Part shown: one piece after another, positions 27,500-36,152 of the stretch
How the letters are laid out: the number at the start of each line of letters is the position of its first letter
How positions within the stretch are numbered: position 1 is the first letter of the stretch
DNA from: Enterobacter sp. 10-1
GTDB lineage: Bacteria > Pseudomonadota > Gammaproteobacteria > Enterobacterales > Enterobacteriaceae
Direction of reading: 5' to 3'
Length of the DNA stretch: 64,000 bases
Assembly (NCBI GenBank): GCA_002270295.1
Contig: NISF01000001.1
Span: 496,001 to 560,000 of the forward strand
Translations under genes and position numbers: made by a program
Notes under the pieces: generated by a model
Seen by the model: the letters and a program-made list of their open reading frames with translations, nothing else
Told to the model about the DNA's origin: nothing
Databases searched by the model: none

Positions 27500-27701
27500 C
27501 TTGTTTACAGCTTGTAATATATCCCGCCAGGCGCGTCTGTTATTTTTGTGTAAAAAACCGCTGTAAGCGTTTCCATCTCATCTTTTATCCTGATTTTGCA
27601 AATACTTCCGCGCTAAATGTACGAAATCCCAGGCTGTAACAAAAAGACATAGATTATGTGCGCTTTGTCATAATCTTAAGCTTTGGTCGGCGAAAGAGAT
27701 T

Positions 27702-27724
27702 GATAATTCGCGTCACGAAAAATA
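27702..27724. promoter_or_regulatory. Probable proximal NagC operator of chiP
   Basis: Read on the minus strand this is TATTTTTCGTGACGCGAATT, then ATC, matching the distal chiP site at 16 of 19 core bases. It lies about 115-135 bp upstream of the chiP start. The sequence between the two operators (27500-27701) is AT-rich and should contain the promoter. Confidence 0.6.
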
Positions 27725-27818
27725 GTCTATCCAGAGTGGATATGCGGATTTTTACCGCACCGCTTTTTAGCAGTCTTATTTATTTTTCGCGGCTTGCCTT
27801 TGGCTCCGCGTTTTAAAA

Positions 27819-27830
27819 CGTCAAAGAGGA
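27819..27830 (+). promoter_or_regulatory. ChiX pairing site over the chiP ribosome-binding site
   Basis: CGTCAAAGAGGA is an exact 12-base complement of the ChiX segment UCCUCUUUGACG, as I recall that small RNA. It includes the AGAGGA ribosome-binding site 7 bases upstream of the chiP ATG. ChiX silencing of chiP is established in E. coli and Salmonella. Confidence 0.8.
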
Positions 27831-27837
27831 TATGCAC

Positions 27838-29241
27838 ATGCGTACGTTTAGTGGCAAACGTAGTACGCTGGCGCTGGCTATTGCCGCCGTCACCGCGATG
27901 TCTAGCTGGATCGTTGTTCCGCAGGCCAGCGCAGCAGGTTTTATTGATGATTCCACGTTAACCGGCGGTATCTATTACTGGCAGCGTGAGCGCGACCGTA
28001 AAGACGTCACCGACGGCGATAAGTACAAAACCAACCTTTCGCATTCAACCTGGAACGCCAACCTGGATTTCCAGTCCGGCTATGCTGCCGATATGTTTGG
28101 TATTGACGTGGCTGCCTTTACCGCAATTGAAATGGCGGAAAGCAGCGAAAGCGGTCACCCGAACGAAATTGCCTTCTCCTCAAGAAATAAAGCTTACGAC
28201 GAAGATTACTCCGGCGACAAGAGCGGGATTAGCCTCTATAAAGCGGCGGCAAAATTTAAGTATGGCCCGGCGTGGGCGCGCGCTGGCTATATTCAGCCAA
28301 CCGGGCAAACGCTGCTGGCTCCGCACTGGAGCTTTATGCCGGGCACTTATCAAGGTGCCGAAGCCGGAGCCAACTTTGATTACGGCGACTCTGGCGCGCT
28401 GAGTTTCTCCTACATGTGGACGAACGAATACAAAGCGCCGTGGCACATTGAGATGGATGAGTTCTACCAGAACGATAAGAAGACGAAAGTCGATTATCTG
28501 CACTCTCTGGGCGCCAAATATGATTTTAAAAATGACCTCGTGCTGGAAGCCGCGTTTGGCCAGGCTCAAGGCTATATCGACCAGTATTTTGCTAAGGCCA
28601 GCTATAAATTTGACGTCGCCGGCGCGCCGTTAAGCACCAGCTATCAGTTCTACGGTACCCGCGATAAGGTCAGCAACGGCGGCGCGAACGATATTTATGA
28701 CGGCACCGCCTGGCTGCAGGCGCTAACCTTTGGCTACAAGGTTGCCGACGTGCTGGACCTGCGTCTGGAAGGCACCTGGGTGAAGGCTGAAGGTCAGCAG
28801 GGCTACTTCCTGCAGCGTATGACTCCAACCTACGCATCCTCTAACGGTCGCCTGGACGTGTGGTGGGATAACCGCTCAGACTTCAACGCCAACGGCGAAA
28901 AAGCCGTGTTCTTCGGCGCCATGTACGACATGAAAAACTGGAATATGCCGGGCTGGGCGTTTGGCGCGTCTTACGTTTACGCGTGGGATGCGAAACCAGG
29001 CAAAATGGCGACGCCCGATGCGTACTACAACGCGGACAAACGTCTGGAAGAGTCGGCCTACAGCCTCGATGCCATGTATACCGTGCAGGACGGCCGGGCG
29101 AAAGGAACGCTGTTCAAACTCCACTTCACTCAGTACGACAACCACTCCGATATTCCAAGCTGGAGCGGCGGTTACGGCAACATCTTCCAGGATGAGCGCG
29201 ACGTGAAGTTTATGGTTATTGCCCCGTTCACTATTTTCTGA
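27838..29241 (+). CDS. chiP: Chitoporin ChiP (YbfM), OprD-like
   Basis: ChiP is an outer-membrane porin for chitooligosaccharides. The 467-residue product (K-12: 468) starts [17 protein letters not shown], a signal peptide cleaved near the ASA-AGF region, and continues with [20 protein letters not shown] and alternating aromatic strands typical of a beta-barrel, ending in Phe (APFTIF). The ATG at 27838 is preferred over 27832 because it is correctly spaced from AGAGGA and matches K-12. It is the first gene of chiPQ, under probable NagC and ChiX control, linking it to nag genes 2 kb away. Confidence 0.96.
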   Translation: MRTFSGKRSTLALAIAAVTAMSSWIVVPQASAAGFIDDSTLTGGIYYWQRERDRKDVTDGDKYKTNLSHSTWNANLDFQSGYAADMFGIDVAAFTAIEMAESSESGHPNEIAFSSRNKAYDEDYSGDKSGISLYKAAAKFKYGPAWARAGYIQPTGQTLLAPHWSFMPGTYQGAEAGANFDYGDSGALSFSYMWTNEYKAPWHIEMDEFYQNDKKTKVDYLHSLGAKYDFKNDLVLEAAFGQAQGYIDQYFAKASYKFDVAGAPLSTSYQFYGTRDKVSNGGANDIYDGTAWLQALTFGYKVADVLDLRLEGTWVKAEGQQGYFLQRMTPTYASSNGRLDVWWDNRSDFNANGEKAVFFGAMYDMKNWNMPGWAFGASYVYAWDAKPGKMATPDAYYNADKRLEESAYSLDAMYTVQDGRAKGTLFKLHFTQYDNHSDIPSWSGGYGNIFQDERDVKFMVIAPFTIF

Positions 29242-29288
29242 TGCCGCAGCGGCGGGCGTAAGCCTGCCGCCAGCCCGTGAGGTTGATT

Positions 29289-29621
29289 ATGAAGAAGCTA
29301 TTGCTCATCGCCATCATGGCATCGGGTCTGGTGGCCTGTACGCAGTCACCGGCGCCAAAAGAAGATACTAAATTGAAGGATGCCTACAGCGCCTGCATCA
29401 ATACGGCAGAAGGGAATCCGGATAAAGTTCAGGCGTGCCAGAGCGTGCTGAACGTTCTTAAAGAGGATAAGCAGCATCAGCAGTTCGCTAATCAGGAAAG
29501 CGTGCGCGTGCTGGATTATCAGCAGTGTATCCTGGCGACCCGCACCGGCAACGATCAGGCGGTGAAAGCCCGCTGCGACCAGATCTGGAAAGAGATCCGC
29601 AGCAACAATACCCGGCCCTGA
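29289..29621 (+). CDS. chiQ: Lipoprotein ChiQ (YbfN)
   Basis: ChiQ is a small lipoprotein co-transcribed with chiP; its molecular role is unknown. The 110-residue product has a signal peptide and lipobox (SGLVAC, lipidated Cys near residue 17). Four further Cys residues in the mature part may form disulfides (YSACINTAEG, VQACQSV, QQCILATR, ARCDQIW). The ATG at 29289 matches the K-12 start; an ATG at 29277 would add 4 residues. It follows chiP by 47 bases and shares a terminator with fur. Confidence 0.92.
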   Translation: MKKLLLIAIMASGLVACTQSPAPKEDTKLKDAYSACINTAEGNPDKVQACQSVLNVLKEDKQHQQFANQESVRVLDYQQCILATRTGNDQAVKARCDQIWKEIRSNNTRP

Positions 29622-29652
29622 TTTCCCTCGTACTCCGTATTTGCGGGCATAA

Positions 29653-29682
29653 AAAAAGCCAACCTGCGGGTTGGCTTTTTGC
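29653..29682. terminator. Bidirectional terminator between chiQ and fur
   Basis: AAAAAGCCAACC (29653-29664) pairs with GGTTGGCTTTTT (29669-29680), with A- and T-tracts on the two sides, so it can end both convergent transcripts. Confidence 0.88.
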
Positions 29683-29700
29683 TGCTTACGCTGCGGGAAA

Positions 29701-30153
29701 CTATTTTTCCACCGCGTCGTGCGCGTGTTCATCTTCGCGGCAATCGCCTTCTGCACAGTGGCCGTACAGGTACAGGCTGTGGTTGGTCAGGCGGATACCG
29801 TGACGGTGGGCAATTTCACGCTGACGCGCTTCGATGGAGTCATCGCTGAATTCGATCACTTTGCCACAATCGAGGCAAATCAGATGATCGTGATGATGCT
29901 GCTGCGTCAGTTCGAAAACGGATTTACCGCCTTCAAAATTATGGCGGGTAACAATGCCGGCATCATCAAACTGGTTCAGTACGCGATAAACGGTAGCCAG
30001 ACCGATCTCTTCACCCATGTCGATCAGGCGTTTGTATAAATCTTCCGCGCTGACGTGATGGTTATCCGGCCCCTGCAGCACTTCCAAAATTTTTAATCGT
30101 GGAAGTGTGACTTTCAGGCCAGCCTTCTTCAATGCGGTATTGTTGTCAGTCAT
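29701..30153 (-). CDS. fur: Ferric uptake regulator Fur
   Basis: Fur is the iron-dependent global repressor. The 150-residue product (K-12: 148) starts MTDNNTALKKAGLKVTLPRL with the winged-helix DNA-binding domain, then the His-rich metal region THHHHDHLICLDCGK-like segment (here QQHHHDHLICLDCGKVIEF) with a CxxC motif, and a His/Glu-rich C terminus containing a second Cys pair. A TATAAT -10 on the minus strand at 30233-30238 is a likely promoter element. The 292-bp gap to fldA holds this leader and otherwise AT-rich DNA. Confidence 0.98.
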   Translation of the reverse strand: MTDNNTALKKAGLKVTLPRLKILEVLQGPDNHHVSAEDLYKRLIDMGEEIGLATVYRVLNQFDDAGIVTRHNFEGGKSVFELTQQHHHDHLICLDCGKVIEFSDDSIEARQREIAHRHGIRLTNHSLYLYGHCAEGDCREDEHAHDAVEK

Positions 30154-30215
30154 GCGGAATCTGTCCTGTTGCTAAACGATCTACTTCCATTAGCGGAAGT
30201 AATACAGAGAATCAC
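30150..30215 (-). CDS. uof: Possible uof minicistron overlapping the fur start
   Basis: In E. coli a short upstream frame, uof, is translationally coupled to fur and mediates RyhB control. Here a frame ends in TGA overlapping the fur ATG (ATGA) and can start at GTG 30215, giving about 21 codons. The start codon is weak, there is no clear ribosome-binding site, and I could not compare it with the K-12 peptide in detail. It is a candidate only. Confidence 0.35.
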   Translation of the reverse strand: MILCITSANGSRSFSNRTDSA

Positions 30216-30445
30216 CCGATGTAATGCGTCTCATTATAGAACTGCCATGATGAAATGAAAACCGCAAGCATCGAGCCTTGTATGCTGTCAAAAACGAGGC
30301 ACACGCTACAAACTGTGTCACGTCTCCTCGTTAAATCAGAGGACATTGTACAGATATGTGATTAAAAGTTAAAAACTTGTAGCTATTAGTTTTATTGCTT
30401 TTACCTATCAATACGGCGATACCCGAAGGTAGCGCCGTTTAACGA

Positions 30446-30976
30446 TCAGGCGTTTTTGATTTCTTCGAGATGCAGTTCTTCAGAAATCTGTTTAACCCAC
30501 TTCTCTACGCGCTCGTTGGTCAGCTCAGGCTGACGGTCTTCATCGATAGCCAGACCGACGAAATGGTCGTCATCGGCGAGACCTTTAGAGGCTTCAAAAT
30601 GGTAGCCTGCAGTCGGCCAGTGGCCGACGATGGTTGCGCCGCGCGGTTCGATGATGTCGCGAATGGTACCCAGCGCGTCACAGAAGTATTCAGCGTAGTC
30701 TTCCTGGTCGCCGCAGCCAAACAGGGCTACCAGCTTACCGTTGAAATCGACCTCTTCCAGCGTCGGGAAGAAATCATCCCAGTCACACTGCGCTTCACCG
30801 TAGTACCAGGTTGGGATGCCCAGCAGCAGAATATCATGACCTTGCAGGTCTTCTTTGCTGCTTTTGGCAATGTCGTGAACATCAGCAACATCTTTACCAA
30901 GCTGCTTTTGGATCATTTTTGCAATATTTTCGGTGTTGCCGGTGTCGCTGCCAAAAAAGATGCCGATGATTGCCAT
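30446..30976 (-). CDS. fldA: Flavodoxin I (FldA)
   Basis: FldA is the FMN electron carrier for reductive activation of radical-SAM and other enzymes, including MiaB-type chemistry. The 176-residue product equals K-12 and has the phosphate-binding loop [14 protein letters not shown] at the N terminus and the flavin loops [15 protein letters not shown] and [17 protein letters not shown] frame back to 31075 adds 33 non-homologous residues; the ATG at 30976 follows an AGAGGTTATTTT leader and matches K-12. Confidence 0.97.
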   Translation of the reverse strand: MAIIGIFFGSDTGNTENIAKMIQKQLGKDVADVHDIAKSSKEDLQGHDILLLGIPTWYYGEAQCDWDDFFPTLEEVDFNGKLVALFGCGDQEDYAEYFCDALGTIRDIIEPRGATIVGHWPTAGYHFEASKGLADDDHFVGLAIDEDRQPELTNERVEKWVKQISEELHLEEIKNA

Positions 30977-31126
30977 GAGTAAAATAACCTCTTGAAACTT
31001 AATGATGTGGTAGTGGCGTAATGCCCGCAGATAACGGCAATCATAGCAGAACAGGGAAGGGCGCGGAAACAGCAATCACACCCGACTGCACACTCTGCTA
31101 CATGAAAGTGTTGTTTTTGAGGTTTC

Positions 31127-31420
31127 TCAGACTTTACCCTGGCTATGCAGGGCTGCCAGCTGGTTCATCAACATCTCTTCAATCAGATCGCTACGGTTCA
31201 TATTACGGGCATCAGCTAACTCGTTGAGCGCATCAACCGCTTCAGCGTTGAGCTTGAGCTCCACGCGCCTTAAGCCGCGAACTTTGTCGCGTTTAAGCTG
31301 GTTGCGTTTATTGATGCGCAGCTGCTCGTCGCGCGAAAGCGGATTGGTCTTTGGTCTACCCGGGCGACGCTCGGTTGCGAACAAATCTAATGTCGTACGG
31401 TCCGTTTGTTCTTTTGCCAT
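31127..31420 (-). CDS. ybfE: YbfE, small ribbon-helix-helix-like protein
   Basis: The 97-residue product is very close to K-12 YbfE, a protein described there as LexA-regulated. It is strongly basic in the middle (INKRNQLKRDKVRGLRRVEL) and its C-terminal part (NAEAVDALNELADARNMNRS, then DLIEEML) looks like a ribbon-helix-helix DNA-binding fold. I did not see a convincing LexA box upstream. It lies between ybfF and fldA on the same strand. Confidence 0.88.
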   Translation of the reverse strand: MAKEQTDRTTLDLFATERRPGRPKTNPLSRDEQLRINKRNQLKRDKVRGLRRVELKLNAEAVDALNELADARNMNRSDLIEEMLMNQLAALHSQGKV

Positions 31421-31553
31421 GATTCAGAGTGACTTCGGGGAAACGAGTTGTCGGGCCATTGCCGACACAGATAGCGCGCCATAATACATCAGGCGAACCG
31501 CTGCGCCAACGACCGCAGGCATTCTGCGGCGCGGTCGGGCAGTTTTTAGCCAG

Positions 31554-32327
31554 TTATGCCGCTAAAGAGGAGAGATATCGGCGAATTGCGCGCAATACCG
31601 CTTCCGGTTTCTCCGCATGGACCCAATGGCCCGCGCCGGCAATCACGTGCGCGCGGGCGTGAGGGAACTGAGCCAGCAGCGCGTCGCGATATTCATCGGT
31701 CACGTAGGGAGAGTTGCCGCCTGGGATAAACAGGGCCGGATGCGGCCACGCGGGAACCGGCTGCCAGCCGACGATATGGCTATATTGATCCCACAGAACC
31801 GGCACGTTAAAACGCCACTGGCCGTCAACGAAGGATTTCAGCAGAAACTGAATGACTCCCTCTTCCTGCAGATGCTCGCGCATAATTGCCGCCGCCTGCT
31901 GACGGGTTGCGGCGCCGGCAGCGGTCACGGCGTTGATGGCGGCAAAGATTTCGTCATGGCGGCGGACGTGATAATCCACCGGCGCGATATCAATAGCCAC
32001 CAGGCCGTCGATGCGTTCCGGGGCCAGGGCGCTCAGCGCCATCACCGCTTTACCGCCCATTGAGTGGCCGATAAAGGTCGCTTTTTCCAGCTGAAGATCG
32101 TCAAGGGTGTCGAGCAGATCCTGAGCCATAGCGGCGTAGGTCATCTGCGGATCGCGCGGGGAAAGACCGTGATTGCGCATATCGACCTGCAAAATATCGT
32201 AGTCGGCGACCAGGTCGCGTGCGAGGATACCGAGGTTATCAAGGCTGCCAAACAGACCGTGAACCAGGACCACAGGGGAATTATTGTGCGGATTTTGTGC
32301 AGATTGCGCGCGGCTATTTAATTTCAT
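31554..32327 (-). CDS. ybfF: Alpha/beta-hydrolase esterase YbfF
   Basis: YbfF is an acyl-CoA/ester hydrolase; its physiological substrate is unknown. The 257-residue product shows the oxyanion region VLVHGLFGSLDN, the nucleophile elbow GHSMGG with catalytic Ser near residue 90, and the catalytic His in GAGHWVHAEKP. K-12 YbfF is 254 residues; the extra residues are C-terminal. It is divergent from seqA. Confidence 0.94.
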   Translation of the reverse strand: MKLNSRAQSAQNPHNNSPVVLVHGLFGSLDNLGILARDLVADYDILQVDMRNHGLSPRDPQMTYAAMAQDLLDTLDDLQLEKATFIGHSMGGKAVMALSALAPERIDGLVAIDIAPVDYHVRRHDEIFAAINAVTAAGAATRQQAAAIMREHLQEEGVIQFLLKSFVDGQWRFNVPVLWDQYSHIVGWQPVPAWPHPALFIPGGNSPYVTDEYRDALLAQFPHARAHVIAGAGHWVHAEKPEAVLRAIRRYLSSLAA

Positions 32328-32510
32328 GGCAAAGTTCTTTTTTTCGCTCCGTCGGGTTAGGGTATTATGTTGGACATTCTGCCATCCGGCTGCAAGACCC
32401 AGAGCTATCTGAGTTTTACCGCCATCCTGGTTTGACGCTATCCGCGGTTAGGATTTGTCCTTATAATCCTGACAACTTGTATTCAGAATAAGATATCGCA
32501 CTGGATTAAG

Positions 32511-33059
32511 ATGAAAACAATTGAAGTTGATGATGATCTCTATCGCTATATTGCCAGCCACACCCAGCATATTGGTGAGAGTGCATCCGACATTTTACGG
32601 CGCATGCTGAAATTTTCCGCCGCTTCCCAGACTGCCACCTCCGTCGCGAAAGCCGCGCCGGCTCCGGCTCCGACCGCTGTTGTTGAGGCCAGGCCCGCGA
32701 ATCCGGTGAAGGATAAGGTCCGCGCCGTGCGCGAGCTGCTGTTATCTGATGAATATGCCGAACAAAAGCGCGCGGTAAACCGTTTTATGCTGGTACTGAC
32801 GACGCTTTACTCGCTTGACGGCAAAGCGTTTGCTGCGGCCACCGAGTCTCTGCACGGACGTACGCGTACCTATTTCGCTGAAGACGCCCGCATCCTGCTG
32901 AAAAGCGGCAATCAGACCAAACCTAAGCAGGTCCCCGGCACGCCGTGGTGGGTGATTACCAATACCAATACTGGCCGTAAATGCAGCATGATTGAACATA
33001 TCATGCAGTCAATGCAATTCCCCGCGGAGTTGATTGAGAAGGTTTGCGGCACGATCTAG
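32511..33059 (+). CDS. seqA: Replication initiation negative regulator SeqA
   Basis: SeqA binds hemimethylated GATC and sequesters oriC. The 182-residue product has the N-terminal oligomerisation domain (MKTIEVDDDLYRYIASHTQH), an Ala/Pro-rich linker (about residues 40-65, richer in Ala-Pro than K-12), and the C-terminal methyl-DNA-binding domain with NRFMLVLTTLYSLD, SGNQTKPKQVPGTPWWVITN and TNTGRKCSMI. A TATAAT -10 lies at 32462-32467. The gene is followed by pgm after 33 bases, as in K-12. Confidence 0.97.
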   Translation: MKTIEVDDDLYRYIASHTQHIGESASDILRRMLKFSAASQTATSVAKAAPAPAPTAVVEARPANPVKDKVRAVRELLLSDEYAEQKRAVNRFMLVLTTLYSLDGKAFAAATESLHGRTRTYFAEDARILLKSGNQTKPKQVPGTPWWVITNTNTGRKCSMIEHIMQSMQFPAELIEKVCGTI

Positions 33060-33092
33060 CTTTATTCACCCTTGCATCAGAAGGATCAGGCA

Positions 33093-34733
33093 ATGGCAAT
33101 CGATAAGCGTGCGGGGCAGCCTGCACAACAGAGTGATTTGATTAACGTCGCCCAGCTGACTGCCCAGTACTATGTACTGAAGCCGGAAGCAGGCAATGCG
33201 GAGCATGCGGTGAAGTTCGGGACCTCTGGCCATCGCGGCAGCGCAGGTCGCCATAACTTCAACGAGCAGCATATTCTGGCGATTGCTCAGGCAATTGCGG
33301 AAGATCGCGCGAAGAACGGTATTACCGGTCCATGCTACGTCGGTAAGGATACCCATGCGCTCTCCGAGCCGGCCTTTATTTCCGTACTGGAAGTACTGGC
33401 AGCTAACGGTGTTGATGTGATCGTGCAGGAAAACAACGGCTTCACCCCGACGCCGGCGATTTCCAACGCTATTCTGGTGCACAACAAAAATGGTGGTCCG
33501 CTGGCGGATGGCATCGTGATTACGCCGTCGCATAACCCGCCGGAAGATGGCGGTATCAAGTACAACCCGCCGAACGGTGGTCCGGCTGATACCAACGTCA
33601 CCAAAGTGGTGGAGAACCGGGCTAACGAACTGCTGGCTTCCGGCCTGCAGGGCGTGAAGCGCATCTCCCTCGATGCTGCTCTGGCCTCCGGCCACGTGAA
33701 AGAGCAGGATCTGGTTCAGCCTTTTATTGAAGGGCTGGCGGATATCGTCGATATGGCGGCGATTCAAAAAGCGGGCCTCAAGCTTGGCGTCGATCCGCTG
33801 GGCGGTTCCGGGATTGAATACTGGAAGCGCATCGCAGAGTACTACAAGCTGAATCTGACCATCGTTAACGATCATGTCGATCAAACTTTCCGCTTTATGC
33901 ATCTGGATAAAGACGGCGCCATCCGCATGGACTGCTCGTCCGAGTGTGCGATGGCCGGCCTGCTGGCGCTGCGCGACAAGTTTGATCTGGCCTTCGCTAA
34001 CGATCCGGATTACGACCGTCACGGCATCGTTACCCCGGCCGGTCTGATGAACCCGAACCACTATCTGGCGGTGGCGATTAACTATCTGTTCCAGCACCGT
34101 CCGCAGTGGGGCAAAGAGGTTGCCGTCGGCAAAACGCTGGTCTCTTCGGCGATGATCGACCGCGTGGTCGGTGACCTTGGCCGTAAGCTGGTGGAAGTGC
34201 CGGTAGGCTTTAAATGGTTCGTTGACGGCCTGTTTGACGGCAGCTTTGGCTTCGGCGGTGAAGAGAGCGCGGGCGCTTCGTTCCTGCGTTTTGACGGCAC
34301 GCCGTGGTCCACCGACAAAGACGGGATCATCATGTGCCTGCTGGCCGCGGAAATCACCGCCGTCACCGGTAAAAACCCGCAGCAGCACTATGATGAGCTG
34401 GCCGCACGCTTCGGCGCGCCGAGCTATAACCGCCTGCAGGCATCGGCAACCTCCGCGCAGAAAGCGGCGCTGTCGAAGCTGTCGCCGGAGATGGTCAGCG
34501 CAAGCACGCTGGCGGGCGATCCGATCACCGCTCGCCTGACCGCCGCGCCGGGCAACGGTGCGTCGATCGGCGGTCTGAAAGTGATGACCGATAACGGCTG
34601 GTTTGCCGCTCGTCCGTCAGGCACGGAAGACGCCTACAAGATCTACTGCGAAAGCTTCCTCGGCGAAGAGCATCGCAAGCAGATTGAGAAAGAGGCGGTA
34701 GAAATTGTCAGCGAAGTGCTGAAAAACGCCTAA
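33093..34733 (+). CDS. pgm: Phosphoglucomutase Pgm
   Basis: Pgm interconverts glucose-1-phosphate and glucose-6-phosphate. The product is 546 residues from the ATG at 33093 ([19 protein letters not shown]), matching K-12; an ATG at 33072 adds 7 residues. Visible motifs are the phosphoserine loop [11 protein letters not shown] near residue 146, the metal loop NDPDYDRHG near residue 300, the sugar-binding GEESAGASF and the phosphate-binding [11 protein letters not shown] near the C terminus. It is co-oriented with seqA and ends at a terminator. Confidence 0.98.
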   Translation: MAIDKRAGQPAQQSDLINVAQLTAQYYVLKPEAGNAEHAVKFGTSGHRGSAGRHNFNEQHILAIAQAIAEDRAKNGITGPCYVGKDTHALSEPAFISVLEVLAANGVDVIVQENNGFTPTPAISNAILVHNKNGGPLADGIVITPSHNPPEDGGIKYNPPNGGPADTNVTKVVENRANELLASGLQGVKRISLDAALASGHVKEQDLVQPFIEGLADIVDMAAIQKAGLKLGVDPLGGSGIEYWKRIAEYYKLNLTIVNDHVDQTFRFMHLDKDGAIRMDCSSECAMAGLLALRDKFDLAFANDPDYDRHGIVTPAGLMNPNHYLAVAINYLFQHRPQWGKEVAVGKTLVSSAMIDRVVGDLGRKLVEVPVGFKWFVDGLFDGSFGFGGEESAGASFLRFDGTPWSTDKDGIIMCLLAAEITAVTGKNPQQHYDELAARFGAPSYNRLQASATSAQKAALSKLSPEMVSASTLAGDPITARLTAAPGNGASIGGLKVMTDNGWFAARPSGTEDAYKIYCESFLGEEHRKQIEKEAVEIVSEVLKNA

Positions 34734-34737
34734 ACGA

Positions 34738-34763
34738 AAAAGGAGCCGCAGGGCTCCTTTTTT
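34738..34763 (+). terminator. Terminator of pgm
   Basis: AGGAGCC (34741-34747) and GGCTCCT (34752-34758) form a stem followed by a T-tract, four bases past the pgm stop. Confidence 0.85.
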
Positions 34764-34832
34764 ATATCACTGTACTCAGATTACCTCACCAGCCGCTCCT
34801 GCGCATCGCCGATAATCCGGGTTCTCCAGGTA

Positions 34833-36152
34833 TCAGCCGTGTTTGTTTTTCAGCTCAAAACGTGGCGATACCAGACCATAAAGCGTCCAACCGAGGAAGG
34901 TGACGATCGAGCCGTACAGCATGGCTTCTTCGCCGGAGGAGTAGAGCGCGTAAAAGCTATACAGTGCGCCGATAAAGGCCACAACGTTGGCGGATTTGGC
35001 TTTCGCCGGATTGACGTTCGCCATTTTCTGAATAATCACCAACGCGGCCATCGACAGAATATACGGGATGATATTGGTCACTACCGCCAGGTTTACCAGT
35101 ACATTGAACTGGCTGTTCAGCGACGGACTGATAGTCATCAGCGCGAGTCCGCTCTGGATGATCACGATGGTCAGCATACCCTGAACCGGAGCGTCCACTT
35201 TTGTGACCCGAGAGAAGATTTTCGGGAAATAGCCTTCATCGGCCGATGATTTAAAGACCTGGGCGATAGTGAACTGCCAGCCGAGCAGCGAACCGCAGCA
35301 GGACATCACCATCAGGGCCATGATGACCTTGCCTGCTTCCGGAGTAAACATCTGCGCGAAGGCCAGCCCGAACGGCGCCGTGGAGTTAGCTAAATCCATA
35401 TTTGGCACAATCCCGGCAATCACGTTGGTTGAGATGATATAAATTACCGCTGCACCCAGCGTACCTCCCAGCACCGCAATCGGCACGTTGCGTTCCGGAT
35501 TTTCCACGACTTCGGCGTTGGCGCAGGCCGACTCCAGCCCGAGGAAGGCCCACAGCGTCATCGCAATGGAAGAACCAACTGCCGAGAAGAACGGCACGTG
35601 GTGCGGATTCCATGAGCTGGCGTAGAGGGTTGGACTAAACCAGAACCAGCCGATGACGCACAGGCCGACAACCGGAATGATCACCCCCCAGACGGTGATA
35701 CTACTGATCTGTCCGGTAATGCGCGCGCCGCCAAAGTTGGCGACGGTGCACAGCCACAGCACGCCGATGGTTGCGAGACCGATCTGTACCGGCGACAGCG
35801 CGGCGCCGAACAGCTCGGTGCCGTAGCCGACGGCGGAGATCGCGATTGCGACGTTGGCAATCAGCAGCGAAACGCCATAGGTATAGTTGGCCATAAAGTT
35901 GCCGGATTTACCGAACGCATACTCGGCGTAGCCGCCCATCCCACCGGATTTACGGCTGAACATCCCGCACTTAGCGAATGCCCATGCCAGCGCCATTGAA
36001 CCGACGGCGGTCACCAACCATGAAATGATCGAGATGGTACCCACCTCCGCAAGCTTGGTCGGCAGCATAATGATCCCGGAGCCCATCATATTCACGATGG
36101 TCAGAATAGTGAGCTGGACAACGCCCATTTTGTTGGACTTAGGCTTGCTCAT
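34833..36152 (-). CDS. potE: Putrescine-ornithine antiporter PotE
   Basis: PotE exchanges external ornithine for putrescine at low pH. The 439-residue product (as in K-12) starts MSKPKSNKMGVVQLTILTIV and is a 12-span APC-family transporter with the helix-1 motif GSGIIMLP. Its ATG overlaps the speF stop by four bases (ATGA) and uses an AAAGGGG ribosome-binding site inside the end of speF. A longer frame to 36212 runs into speF and is not the start. Confidence 0.97.
   Translation of the reverse strand: MSKPKSNKMGVVQLTILTIVNMMGSGIIMLPTKLAEVGTISIISWLVTAVGSMALAWAFAKCGMFSRKSGGMGGYAEYAFGKSGNFMANYTYGVSLLIANVAIAISAVGYGTELFGAALSPVQIGLATIGVLWLCTVANFGGARITGQISSITVWGVIIPVVGLCVIGWFWFSPTLYASSWNPHHVPFFSAVGSSIAMTLWAFLGLESACANAEVVENPERNVPIAVLGGTLGAAVIYIISTNVIAGIVPNMDLANSTAPFGLAFAQMFTPEAGKVIMALMVMSCCGSLLGWQFTIAQVFKSSADEGYFPKIFSRVTKVDAPVQGMLTIVIIQSGLALMTISPSLNSQFNVLVNLAVVTNIIPYILSMAALVIIQKMANVNPAKAKSANVVAFIGALYSFYALYSSGEEAMLYGSIVTFLGWTLYGLVSPRFELKNKHG

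Noticed and set aside
33066-34388. 440-codon open frame on the strand opposite pgm
   Set aside because: It lies entirely antisense to a highly conserved enzyme, has no ribosome-binding site or recognisable domain, and is explained by GC-rich codon bias.
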